A stretch of DNA of 28,835 bases from DASUKL01 sp036278755 (GCA_036278755.1 DASUKL010000046.1:1-28835); one strand, 5' to 3'; positions 1 through 7,527 are shown, counted from the stretch's first letter. Program-made: numbers and translations. Notes: generated by a model not told the origin, from the letters alone.

Positions 1-612
1 CTTGGGCATGAAGACCTCGCCGCGGACCTCCAGGTCGGCCGGCTCGGACAGTCGGCGGGGGATGGCCTCGATCGTCCGGACGTTGGCCGTGACGTCCTCC
101 CCGAGCGTGCCGTCACCCCGGGTCGCGGCCTGCTGGAGCCGGCCGTGGCGGTAGACGAGGCTGACCGAGAGGCCGTCGATCTTCAGCTCGCAGACGTAAC
201 GCAGCTCGGGGGCCGGCTCGGGCGCGGCCGGCAGGCTCAGCCCCTTGCGGGCTCGGGCGTCGAAGGCGCGCAGCTCGTCGTGGCTGAAGGCGTTGGCCAG
301 ACTGAGCATGGGGCTCGAATGGCGGACCTCGTCGAACGTCGCGCCGGGCGCCGCGCCCACTCGCTGGGTCGGCGAGTCCGGTGTCTGGAGCTCGGGGTGG
401 GCGGCTTCGAGGTCCTGGAGCTCGCGCAGGAGGGCGTCGTACTCGGGATCGCTGAGTTCAGGCGCGTCCTCGATGTAGTACAGCTCGTTGGCCCGGTCCA
501 GGATGGCGCGCAGCTCGGCCGCCCGGGCGGCAGGATCGGCCTGGGGGCCGGTCCGGTCAGCAGGCGCCGTCGGCTCGGCTTGCGGGGCAGTCGGCTTCGA
601 GCGGCGCGGCAT
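1..612 (-). CDS. ligA: NAD-dependent DNA ligase LigA, N-terminal part (runs off the left edge)
   Basis: This is the first 204 codons of an NAD+-dependent DNA ligase, which seals nicks in replication and repair; the rest lies beyond position 1. Read on the minus strand from ATG at 612, the protein has a Pro/Ala-rich leader of about 25 residues. Next comes the Ia domain with the NMN-binding YYIEDAPELSDPEYDALLREL stretch split as YYIEDAP and SDPEYDALL (about residues 45-65). SSPMLSLANAF follows, then the adenylation motif ELKIDGLSVSL with the nucleophile Lys144, and finally ATRGDGTLGEDVTANVRTI. All key N-terminal motifs are present. No Shine-Dalgarno sequence precedes the ATG; a TATGCT hexamer ends exactly 6 nt upstream, so the mRNA may be leaderless. 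The pcrA-ligA pair is a common neighbourhood, here separated by a toxin-antitoxin pair and a broken gene. Family assignment is very secure. Confidence 0.96.
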   Translation of the reverse strand, partial: MPRRSKPTAPQAEPTAPADRTGPQADPAARAAELRAILDRANELYYIEDAPELSDPEYDALLRELQDLEAAHPELQTPDSPTQRVGAAPGATFDEVRHSSPMLSLANAFSHDELRAFDARARKGLSLPAAPEPAPELRYVCELKIDGLSVSLVYRHGRLQQAATRGDGTLGEDVTANVRTIEAIPRRLSEPADLEVRGEVFMPK

Positions 613-618
613 GGGTCG

Positions 619-624
619 AGCATA
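619..624 (-). promoter_or_regulatory. Candidate ligA -10 element (TATGCT), leaderless geometry
   Basis: On the minus strand TATGCT is followed by 6 nt (CGACCC) and then the ligA ATG, which places the expected transcription start on the A of ATG. There is no purine-rich ribosome-binding site. No convincing -35 hexamer is seen 17-18 nt upstream, so this is only suggestive. Confidence 0.4.
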
Positions 625-648
625 CGGTGCAGGGCGCGTAGGGTGCGG

Positions 649-678
649 TTGACTGTCTGCGGTCTTGGACCCTATCCT
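649..678 (+). promoter_or_regulatory. Candidate vapB promoter TTGACT-N18-TATCCT, leaderless geometry
   Basis: TTGACT (649-654) and TATCCT (673-678) are separated by 18 nt and followed by 6 nt and ATG at 685. The predicted transcription start is therefore the A of the start codon, and no Shine-Dalgarno sequence exists. The spacer carries a small inverted repeat, GGTC-TTG-GACC (661-671), a possible site for autorepression by the AbrB-type antitoxin. The element sits in a 72-nt region shared with divergent ligA. Confidence 0.55.
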
Positions 679-684
679 TTACCT

Positions 685-933
685 ATGAGCAGTAACGTAA
701 AGCAACGACGCCCTGGCCGGACACGGATCAGTACCAAGCACCAGATCACCCTTCCGGTGGACGCATTGAAACGCGCCGGGTTGGGGATCGGCGATCGGCT
801 GCGCGCCGAGGCGGTCGGGCCTGGGACCATCACCCTTACCCGTGAGGAGGATCCGGTCGGGCGATTCGCCGGAGCACTGAGCGGAACGTACCCGCAGGGC
901 TACCTCGACGACCTGCGACGGGAATGGGCCTGA
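685..933 (+). CDS. AbrB/SpoVT-domain antitoxin (VapB/MazE-like)
   Basis: This encodes an 82-residue protein with the swapped-hairpin AbrB DNA-binding signature near residues 14-50: TRISTKHQITLPVDALKRAG, then LGIGDRLRAEAV and ITLTR. Such proteins bind their own promoter and, through a C-terminal tail, neutralise the partner toxin. The tail here (residues 56-82, GRFAGALSGTYPQGYLDDLR) looks like the toxin-binding segment. The open frame runs upstream of 685, but ATG 685 is the right start: the domain begins just after it and a promoter ends 6 nt before it. The gene overlaps the toxin gene by 10 nt, so the two are translationally coupled. Whether to call it VapB is inferred from the PIN-domain partner. 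Confidence 0.9.
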   Translation: MSSNVKQRRPGRTRISTKHQITLPVDALKRAGLGIGDRLRAEAVGPGTITLTREEDPVGRFAGALSGTYPQGYLDDLRREWA

Positions 934-1334
934 CCGTCCTCGACGCGGGGGTGATCATCGCCCTCCTCGAAACGGGGGACGCGCACCATCACGAGGCTCG
1001 TGCGGCCCTCACTGTGGCCCGTGAGCGCAGGGATCGGTTCGTAATGCCCGCCTCCGCCTATGCCGAGACGCTTGTGGCGCCGTTCCGTCAAGGCCACGCT
1101 GCTGCCGACGTGGTGGACGAGTTCCTTGACGCCCTCCCCGCCACGGTCGAGCCAGCGTCGCGCACCATCGCCCGGTGTGCGGCGGAGTTGCGCGCGACCC
1201 ACGGGAACCGCCTCCGCCTTCCTGACGCTCTCGTCGTGGCCACGGCCGACGTGCTCCATGCGGACCTGATCCTGACGACTGATGCCCGATGGCCCAACAT
1301 CGGACCGCGAGTCGAGGTGATCGCCCGACCCTGA
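924..1334 (+). CDS. PIN-domain ribonuclease toxin (VapC family)
   Basis: This is a 136-residue PIN-domain protein, expected to be an Mg2+-dependent endoribonuclease toxin held inactive by the upstream AbrB-type antitoxin. The acidic catalytic residues are visible: Asp7 in VLDAGVIIALL, Glu48 in SAYAETL, Asp101 in RLPDALVVATA and Asp120 in LILTTDARW. The set is complete, so the toxin looks active. ATG 924 lies within the last codons of the antitoxin gene (10-nt overlap), the usual arrangement for these pairs. The length matches VapC proteins. The RNA target cannot be read from sequence. Confidence 0.93.
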   Translation: MGLTVLDAGVIIALLETGDAHHHEARAALTVARERRDRFVMPASAYAETLVAPFRQGHAAADVVDEFLDALPATVEPASRTIARCAAELRATHGNRLRLPDALVVATADVLHADLILTTDARWPNIGPRVEVIARP

Positions 1335-1458
1335 GGCGCTGCGGACCGGGGGACAGCTGCTGTCCTGGTTCCGGTTTGCACCGAGCGAAGCGATCGGCGG
1401 CTGACGGCCGTCGAATCCCTACGCTTGGGCCTGTCCTCCGCCGTCCGGCGCGGCATCG

Positions 1459-2130
1459 CTAGGGTCGCGGCATCCTGGACGACGGTCGGGGCGGAGGGCG
1501 CGGCGGCCGGATGGTCAGGCCGCTCAGATCACCGGGTTCGAAGGTCCCTTCGGGGAGGACCTCGTCGAAGACGATCTCCGTCCAGGAGTGCTTCGGCCCG
1601 GAGGACGACGCCACGCTCCACGTCGACCATAAGGCGGTAGCCCTCGGACCCCAGCCACGGCAGCCCCGGACCGGCAAGCTCACTGCCCTCCCCTTGGGGG
1701 ACGGCGTCGGCGCCCCAGGCTCGACGCCCGAGGGCTTCGATCTCGGTCCTCTCGCCCAGGCGCAGCGCGGGCAGCCAGCGGGCGGGATGGAGCGAGCCAG
1801 CCAAGGGCTCGTCGGGCATCGGACGGTCCGCGCATCGATCCACCGCCACCACGTCAGCCCGTCGATCAGCCACAGGGGCGAAGCCACGCCCGAGACGTCG
1901 ACCGCGTCCGCCCGCCAGCGGCTCGGGCGCTCGAACCAGACGCGAAGCGGCGGCTCTGGTCCCGATGGCGCCCTCGCCTCGCGCGACACGTCGCCGGGGT
2001 CGACCTGCTCGCCTCGTGGGGGACCGCCTACGCGCCGCAGATGAGCCACCGAGCCAGGCTCGGCGGCCGCCATCCGCTCGAACCACCGCTCCTGCGCCCT
2101 CCGCGCCAGCGCCTGATCCGTCCAGGGCAC
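1459..2130 (-). pseudogene. LolA-like lipoprotein-carrier/regulator-type protein, two compensating frameshifts
   Basis: No single frame gives a sensible protein, but two frames joined together do. Frame 1 (about 2160 down to 1820) reads a LolA/RseB-like N-terminal half with LRVWFERPSRWRADAV and LWLIDGLTWWRWIDARTV. The reading then has to change frame near 1817-1825 to give PMPDEPLAGSLHPARWLPAL, GERTEIEALGRRAWGADAV and GYRLMVDVERGVVLRAEALL. Near 1576-1585 it must return to the first frame for TEIVFDEVLPEGTFEPGDL. Together these form the usual beta-sheet pattern of actinobacterial-type LolA-like proteins. The first shift needs one extra base and the second one base fewer. Homologous-looking sequence (DAFHTVRGTF) lies upstream of GTG 2130 with no start codon before the pcrA stop, so the 5' end may also be lost. 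No signal peptide is visible. Two assembly errors are an alternative explanation. Confidence 0.6.
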
Positions 2131-2165
2131 GAACGTGCCGCGGACGGTGTGGAAGGCGTCCGTCC

Positions 2166-5100
2166 CTAGCGGCTCAGGACCTCGAGGTCGGCGAGGCTGG
2201 CCAGGAGGGTCTTGACGCCCCGGTCGGGGAAGGCGACCACGACCTCCTCGTCGTCGCGGGTGAGCTTCGAACTGACGACGCGGCCCTCCCCGAAGGCCCG
2301 GTGGCGGACGCGGTCGCCGTCACGGAAGCGCCGCTCCCCGGGGACGAGCGGTCGGTCGGTGGAGGCCGGCACCCACTGATCGCCGGAGCCCGAGCCTGAA
2401 GCCGAGCCCGACGTCGAGCCCGAAGCAGCAGCCGAGCTTGCAGCCGGGGATCCAGGACGTGCCGCTGCCCCCTGGCCGTGACCGTAGTACGCGGCCCGCT
2501 TGGCGGCCAGGTCGCGTGAGGGCCGGAACGCCTCCCCCGGCCGTGGCGCCCCAGGGGCCGCGTCGGGCACGTACCCCCCGCCCGGCGGCAGGACCCGCGG
2601 CCCCACCGGGCGGCGCCGGCCACCTTCGAACAGGCGCGCTCCGCCGCGCCGGCCCAGGACCAGGTCCAGGTCCAGCGGCCCTGCGGCCCGCTCCTCGGCC
2701 GGGCGCTGATCGTCGTCGAGATCGCCGTCGTCGGCCGCCCCCAGCTCGTCCTCGTCCTCGCGGACCACGAGCCGAGGGCCATGCATGAGCTCGGGCGGGA
2801 TCTCGGTCAGGAAGCGGCTGGGCGTGGAGAAGCTGCCGCGGCCCCAGGTCGCCCGCTGGGCGGCATGGGTCAGGTAGAGGCGGTGGCGGGCCCGGGTCAG
2901 GCCGACGTAGGCCAGCCGCCGCTCCTCCTCCATCTGTCGGCCGTCCTCCAGGGCGCGGCTGTGGGGGAAGATGCCCTCCTCCATGCCGCCGATGAACACG
3001 ACGTCGAACTCCAGGCCCTTGGCGGCGTGGAGGGTGATCAGGGTGGCGGCGTCGGTGGTGGCGTCGTAGGCGTCCTGGTCGGCCACCAGGGCCGTCTCTT
3101 CGAGGAGTCGGTCGAGGGCGTCTTCGGGTGCCAGATCGGCGTAGCGGCCCACGACCTCGCGCAGTTCGAGGAGGTTAGCCCAGCGCTCCTCGCCCTCCTC
3201 GGAACCGTCGGCCAGCATGGCTCGATACCCCGAGTCCTCGAGCACGACATCGAGCAGCTCGGGCAGCGGCAGCAGACCGACCCGCGCTCGCAACCGTCGG
3301 ATCAGCTCGGCGAAGCCCGAGAGGGCCCCGTGGGCCCGGGCGCCGAGGACCGGGTCGTCGATGGCCTGGAGGATCGCGGCCCACACGTCGCCCCCGCCGG
3401 CCGCGGTCAGCTCCCGAAGGTGGAGGACGGTCCGCTCGCCGAGGCCCCGGGCGGGCACGTTGAGGATCCGCTCGAAGGCCGCCACGTCGCGATCGCTGCG
3501 CAGGGCGCGCAGGTAGGCCAGGGCGTCCTTGACCTCACGGCGCTGATAGAAGCGGGTGCCGCCCACGAGCTGGTAGCGCAGCCCGTAGCGGAGGAAGGCC
3601 TCCTCGATGGCGCGGGACTGGGCGTTGGTGCGGTACATGACCGCGATGTCACGGAGGTGGAAGAGGCGTTCGTCGCCGTCGTCCGCCCGACGGGCCAGCA
3701 CCGAGCCCCGAGCGCCCCGGCCGTTGACCAGCGCTTCGACCTGGCGGGCGATCCACTCCGCCTCCTCGTCCTCCCGATCGGCCTCGAACCGTTCGATGCG
3801 GACGCCCCGGGGATTGGTCGTCCACAGCCGCTTCTCCTTGCGGCCCTCGTTGTGGCTGACCACCGCATGGGCGGCATCGAGGATGAGCTGGGTCGAGCGG
3901 TAGTTCTGCTCCAGCTTGACGACGGTCGCGTCGGGGTAGTCGCGTTCGAAGTCGAGGATGTTGCGGAGGTCTGCCCCGCGCCAGGAGTAGATGCTCTGAT
4001 CGTCGTCGCCGACCACGGCCAGGTTGTGATGCCGGGCGGCCAGGGCCCGCGCCCACAGGTATTGGGCCCGGTTGGTGTCCTGGTATTCGTCGACATGGAG
4101 ATAGCGCCACCGATCCTGGTACCGGTGGAGGACATCGGGCGCCTCCTCGAAGAGCCGCACGGCTTCGTTCAGGAGGTCGTCGAAGTCGAGCCCGTTGGCG
4201 GCCCGCAGCCGCTCGTGGTAGCGGGCGAAGGCGCGGGCGGCGATCTGCTCGTAGTAGGTGTGGGCCTGGTGGGCCGCCTCGGCCGGGCTCAGGAGGTCGT
4301 TCTTCCAGCGGCTGATCGTGCCCAGGACGGCCGAAGGCCGGGTCTCGCCGGTACCGGCGATGGTCAGGTCCCGGAGGACCTGCTTCATGAGCTGCGTCTG
4401 GTCGTCGGTGTCGTACACCGCGAAGCGGCGGTCGATGCCGATGTGCTCGCCATCGCGGCGCAGGATGCGGGCGCAGAGGCTGTGGAAGGTCCCCATGGCC
4501 ACTTCCCGGCCGGCCTCGTCGCCGACGAGGGAGATGATCCGCTCCCGCATCTCGGCGGCGGCCTTGTTGGTGAAGGTGACGGCCAGGATCTGCCAGGGCC
4601 GGACGCCCTTGACCCCGACGAGATAGGCCACCCGATGGGCCAGGACCCGGGTCTTGCCGCTGCCCGCGCCAGCCAGGATGAGGAGCGGGCCGTCCGTGGC
4701 CATGACCGCTCGAGCCTGCTCGGGGTTGAGGCGGGCGACGATCTCGGCGGCCAGCGCTTCAGGGCCCTTCTTCGGCGCCGCTGGGGCGGCGGCCTTGGTG
4801 TCGGGCTGGGGTTCGCCGGGCGGCACGATGGGCGCCCAGAAGTCGAGATCGGCCGGGGGGCGGTCGGTCTCCCGCTCCGATGTTCCCGGTGCGGCCTCGG
4901 TCGCCGAGGTCCGGGTCCGGTGGCCGCTCGGGCCCGTGCCCTTCCGCCCTCGGCTGCGCTCAGGACGACGTGGGTCGGCGGCCTCATCGAGACCGGCGCG
5001 GGGGCCGGCACCTTCGGCGGTCTTGGCCTCGAGCGGGTCCTCGGGCGGCGGGGCCTCGAGCCAGGCAGCGTCGAACTCCGGCCCTTCAGGGCCAGCCTGG

Positions 5101-5177
5101 GCGCTCGCGCTCTCGGGGGCTCGGTCGGCCTCGGCCCTCGTGGTGGGTGCTGTCGATCTAGGGTCCGGTGCCTTCAC
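2166..5177 (-). CDS. pcrA: ATP-dependent DNA helicase PcrA/UvrD (superfamily 1A, 3'-5')
   Basis: This 1003-residue helicase unwinds DNA in repair and replication restart. Residues 1-140 are a low-complexity Pro/Ala/Glu-rich extension absent from typical family members. The Q motif LNPEQARAV (about 150-158) and Walker A AGAGSGKT (169-176) follow, then VTFTNKAAAEMRERI, DEYQDTN, GDDDQSIYSWRGAD, LEQNYRST, TLHAAKGLEFDVVF and RLAYVGLTRAR, so all SF1A motifs are intact. After a Gly/Ser/Pro-rich linker, a C-terminal Tudor-like module (GDRVRHRAFGEGRVVSSKL) closes the protein; in the family it contacts RNA polymerase. The GTG start at 5177 has no spaced Shine-Dalgarno sequence but is preceded by TAGAAT plus 6 nt, which supports it as a leaderless start. 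A start further in, just ahead of the Q motif, cannot be excluded. Confidence 0.95.
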   Translation of the reverse strand: MKAPDPRSTAPTTRAEADRAPESASAQAGPEGPEFDAAWLEAPPPEDPLEAKTAEGAGPRAGLDEAADPRRPERSRGRKGTGPSGHRTRTSATEAAPGTSERETDRPPADLDFWAPIVPPGEPQPDTKAAAPAAPKKGPEALAAEIVARLNPEQARAVMATDGPLLILAGAGSGKTRVLAHRVAYLVGVKGVRPWQILAVTFTNKAAAEMRERIISLVGDEAGREVAMGTFHSLCARILRRDGEHIGIDRRFAVYDTDDQTQLMKQVLRDLTIAGTGETRPSAVLGTISRWKNDLLSPAEAAHQAHTYYEQIAARAFARYHERLRAANGLDFDDLLNEAVRLFEEAPDVLHRYQDRWRYLHVDEYQDTNRAQYLWARALAARHHNLAVVGDDDQSIYSWRGADLRNILDFERDYPDATVVKLEQNYRSTQLILDAAHAVVSHNEGRKEKRLWTTNPRGVRIERFEADREDEEAEWIARQVEALVNGRGARGSVLARRADDGDERLFHLRDIAVMYRTNAQSRAIEEAFLRYGLRYQLVGGTRFYQRREVKDALAYLRALRSDRDVAAFERILNVPARGLGERTVLHLRELTAAGGGDVWAAILQAIDDPVLGARAHGALSGFAELIRRLRARVGLLPLPELLDVVLEDSGYRAMLADGSEEGEERWANLLELREVVGRYADLAPEDALDRLLEETALVADQDAYDATTDAATLITLHAAKGLEFDVVFIGGMEEGIFPHSRALEDGRQMEEERRLAYVGLTRARHRLYLTHAAQRATWGRGSFSTPSRFLTEIPPELMHGPRLVVREDEDELGAADDGDLDDDQRPAEERAAGPLDLDLVLGRRGGARLFEGGRRRPVGPRVLPPGGGYVPDAAPGAPRPGEAFRPSRDLAAKRAAYYGHGQGAAARPGSPAASSAAASGSTSGSASGSGSGDQWVPASTDRPLVPGERRFRDGDRVRHRAFGEGRVVSSKLTRDDEEVVVAFPDRGVKTLLASLADLEVLSR

Positions 5178-5183
5178 CCTCGG

Positions 5184-5189
5184 ATTCTA
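5184..5189 (-). promoter_or_regulatory. Candidate pcrA -10 element (TAGAAT), leaderless geometry
   Basis: On the minus strand TAGAAT matches the -10 consensus at five of six positions and is followed by 6 nt (CCGAGG) and GTG, so transcription would begin at the start codon. No clear -35 is seen 17-18 nt upstream. A second, weaker candidate (TTGCGT-N17-TACGAT) lies further upstream, within about 5260-5295. Confidence 0.4.
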
Positions 5190-5360
5190 GCCGCGGCCCA
5201 TCGACTGGCTCTTCGTCCCGGGTGGTCGACGGACCTCGTCGGTCACTGTCACACCGGCCAAAGGATCGTACGAGTCCCGCTGGGGCAACGCAATGCAGAG
5301 GTCAGGCGCCGCAGCGGCGCAGTCGAGCCGCAGCGGACGCCGGAGCCGGGGCCGGGGATC

Positions 5361-5392
5361 CGAAAGGCCCCGGCCGAAGCCGGGGCCTTTCG
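5361..5392 (-). terminator. Strong hairpin terminator downstream of groEL
   Basis: This is a perfect 14-bp stem: CGAAAGGCCCCGGC (5361-5374) pairs with 5379-5392. On the minus strand the loop is C(TTCG)G, the extra-stable UUCG tetraloop class. It begins 17 nt beyond the groEL stop codon. There is no long U-tract; the distal arm ends in CCTTTCG. It also separates groESL from the downstream pcrA unit. Confidence 0.8.
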
Positions 5393-5408
5393 ACTGCCGA
5401 ACGGGGGA

Positions 5409-7034
5409 CTAGAAGTCCATGTCGCCGGGGCCACCGTGGCCGCCGGCCGGCATCGCCTCCTTCTTCTCGGGCAGGTCCGTGACCAGGGTCTCGGTGGTCA
5501 GCACCATGGCCCCCACGGAGGCCGCGTTCTGGAGCGCCGAGCGGGTCACCTTGAGGGCATCGACGATGCCCTTGCCGAAGAGGTCGCCGTACTCGTCCTT
5601 GAGGGCGTCGTAGCCGTCGCCGGACTTCATGCCGCGGACAGCGGCCACGACCACCGAGCCCTCCTGGCCGGCGTTCTCCGCGATCTGGCGGATGGGCGCC
5701 TCGAGGGCCCGCCGGAGGATGGCCACGCCGACGGCCTCGTCACCCTCCAGCTTGACCTTGTCGAGCGACGGGATGGCCTGCAGGAGGGCGCTGCCGCCGC
5801 CGGCGACCATGCCTTCCTCGACCCCCGCGCGGACGGTGGAGAGGGCGTCCTCGATGCGGTGCTTCTTCTCCTTCAGCTCGACCTCGGTGGCCGCGCCGAC
5901 CTTGATGACCGCCACGCCGCCGGCCAACTTGGCCAGCCGCTCCTGGAGCTTCTCCTTGTCGTAGTCGGAGGTGGTCTCCTCGATCTGGGCCTTGATCTGG
6001 GTCATGCGACCCTTGATCGCGTCCTGGCTGCCTTCACCGTCGACGACCGTCGTGTCGTCCTTGGAGGCGACGACCCGGCGGGCCTTGCCGAAGTCCTCGG
6101 CCACGACGCTGTCGAGCTTGCGGCCCAGCTCCTCGCTGATGACGTTGCCACCGGTCAGGATGGCGATGTCACGGAGCATCTCCTTGCGCCGATCGCCGAA
6201 GCCGGGGGCCTTGACGGCGAGGACGGAGATGGTGCCCTTGAGCTTGTTGACGACCAGCGTGGCCAGGGCCTCACCGTCGACGTCCTCGGCGATGATGAGG
6301 ATCGGCTTGGAGAGCTGGACGGCCTTCTCGAGCGAGGGCAGCAGGTCCTGGATGCTCGAGATCTTCTTGTCGGTGATGAGGATGACGGGGTTCTCGAGGA
6401 CCGCTTCCATGCGGTCGGGGTTGGTCACGAAGTAGGCCGAGTTGTAGCCCCGGTCGAACTGCATGCCCTCGGTGTATTCCTTCTCGAGCCCGATGGACTG
6501 GCCTTCCTCGACGGTGATGACGCCGTCCTTGCCGACCTTGTCCATGACCTCGGCGATGATCTCGCCGACCTCCGGGTCGGCCGCCGAGATGGCCGCCAGG
6601 TTGGCGATGTCCTCGCGGGTCTTGAGCGGGCGAGCCTGCTTCTTGAGCTCGTCGACGACGGCCTCGACACCCTTCTCCAGGCCCCGCTTGACGAGCATGG
6701 GGTTGGCCCCGGCAGTGACGTTCTTGAGGCCCTCGCCGACGATCGCCTGGCCCAGCACGACGGCCGTGGTGGTGCCGTCTCCGGCCACGTCGTCGGTCTT
6801 GGTGGCGACCTCCTTGAGGAGCTGGGCACCCATGTTCTCGAACGGCTCATCGAGCTCGATGTCACGGGCGATGGTCACGCCGTCGTTGGTGATCGTCGGC
6901 GCGCCGAACTTCTTGTCCAGGACGACGTTGCGGCCCTTGGGGCCGATGGTCACCTTCACCGCGTCGGCCATACGGTCGACGCCCTTCTTGAGGCTCCGAC
7001 GAGCGGTCTCGTCGAAGATCAGTTGCTTAGCCAC
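5409..7034 (-). CDS. groEL: 60-kDa chaperonin GroEL
   Basis: This is a 541-residue Hsp60 chaperonin, the tetradecameric ATP-driven folding chamber that works with GroES. The N-terminus reads AKQLIFDETARRSLKKGVDR, followed by VTIGPKGRNVVLDKKFGAP and the nucleotide-binding VAGDGTTTAVVL. The family signature AAVEEGMVAGGG appears here as RAGVEEGMVAGGGSALL. The C-terminus ends GGHGGPGDMDF in place of the usual long GGM repeat, so the tail into the cavity is short. The start is GTG at 7034, with AGGAGGG (7047-7053) 12 nt upstream, a somewhat long spacing, and no nearer in-frame start. It follows groES by 78 nt, which include a 9-bp hairpin, and shares its CIRCE-controlled promoter. Confidence 0.98.
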   Translation of the reverse strand: MAKQLIFDETARRSLKKGVDRMADAVKVTIGPKGRNVVLDKKFGAPTITNDGVTIARDIELDEPFENMGAQLLKEVATKTDDVAGDGTTTAVVLGQAIVGEGLKNVTAGANPMLVKRGLEKGVEAVVDELKKQARPLKTREDIANLAAISAADPEVGEIIAEVMDKVGKDGVITVEEGQSIGLEKEYTEGMQFDRGYNSAYFVTNPDRMEAVLENPVILITDKKISSIQDLLPSLEKAVQLSKPILIIAEDVDGEALATLVVNKLKGTISVLAVKAPGFGDRRKEMLRDIAILTGGNVISEELGRKLDSVVAEDFGKARRVVASKDDTTVVDGEGSQDAIKGRMTQIKAQIEETTSDYDKEKLQERLAKLAGGVAVIKVGAATEVELKEKKHRIEDALSTVRAGVEEGMVAGGGSALLQAIPSLDKVKLEGDEAVGVAILRRALEAPIRQIAENAGQEGSVVVAAVRGMKSGDGYDALKDEYGDLFGKGIVDALKVTRSALQNAASVGAMVLTTETLVTDLPEKKEAMPAGGHGGPGDMDF

Positions 7035-7062
7035 GGGTCTGTGATGCCCTCCTGATAACGTG

Positions 7063-7089
7063 CGGCCGGACGCCCTTGGGGTCCGGCCG
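7063..7089 (-). other. Hairpin between groES and groEL
   Basis: This is a perfect 9-bp inverted repeat, CGGCCGGAC (7063-7071) against GTCCGGCCG (7081-7089), with a 9-nt loop. It lies between the groES stop and the groEL ribosome-binding site. Such structures can act as an RNA processing or stability boundary between the two cistrons; this role is inference only. Confidence 0.55.
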
Positions 7090-7112
7090 GTGGTCCGGCC
7101 GTGCGGGCCGGG

Positions 7113-7427
7113 TCAGTCTTCGACGACGGCGAGGATGTCCTTCTGGCTGACGATGAGCAGCTCATCGTCCTCGACCTTGAACTCCGTCCCGGCGTACTTC
7201 GCGTAGAGGACCTTCTGGCCCTCCTTCACGTCCATCGCCTCGCGCTTGCCGTCATCGAGGATGCGGCCCGGGCCGGTGGCCAGGATCGTCCCCTCCTGCG
7301 GCTTCTCCTTGGCGGTGTCGGGGAGCACGATGCCGGACTTGGTCATCTCCTCCCGCGGGGTCGGCTTGATGACGACGCGGTCGCCCAGCGGGCGCAGCTT
7401 CGTCTTGGAGGCAGTGGCGGTCGCCAA
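7113..7427 (-). CDS. groES: 10-kDa co-chaperonin GroES
   Basis: This is a 104-residue GroES, the heptameric lid of the GroEL chamber. The core reads KLRPLGDRVVIKPTPREEMT, then the mobile-loop region KSGIVLPDTAKEKPQEGTIL, GPGRILDDGKR and VLYAKYAGTEFKVEDDELL. The open frame extends 17 codons upstream to a GTG, but TTG at 7427 is the better start: AGGAGGG sits 7 nt before it and the length then matches the family. It is the first gene of the groESL operon, downstream of a sigma70-type promoter with a CIRCE operator and a leader of about 150 nt. A TTG start may damp translation relative to groEL. Confidence 0.95.
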   Translation of the reverse strand: MATATASKTKLRPLGDRVVIKPTPREEMTKSGIVLPDTAKEKPQEGTILATGPGRILDDGKREAMDVKEGQKVLYAKYAGTEFKVEDDELLIVSQKDILAVVED

Positions 7428-7434
7428 CGCGGAA

Positions 7435-7441
7435 CCCTCCT
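7435..7441 (-). promoter_or_regulatory. Ribosome-binding site deciding the groES start
   Basis: AGGAGGG on the minus strand lies 7 nt before TTG 7427. It has no matching relation to the upstream ATG and GTG codons of the longer frame, so it fixes the start. Confidence 0.8.
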
Positions 7442-7527
7442 GAGGTCCTAGGATCATGCAGCGGCCGGGACCGCGCACCGTGGACGCGCTCGCAGGGAGC
7501 GAGCCGGGCCCCGCCCGGCGTCACGGG

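Noticed and set aside
145..684. N-terminal extension of the antitoxin frame to 145
   Set aside because: It overlaps ligA antisense; the AbrB domain and promoter both support ATG 685.
1351..1365. GGACAG-CTG-CTGTCC inverted repeat after the toxin gene
   Set aside because: The stem is only 6 bp with a 3-nt loop and no U-tract, too weak to call a terminator.
2781..7055. A 1424-codon open frame on the plus strand, antisense to pcrA and groEL
   Set aside because: It lies exactly opposite two clear genes and has the low-complexity Gly/Val/Asp/Leu make-up of a GC-rich antisense shadow, with no family motifs.
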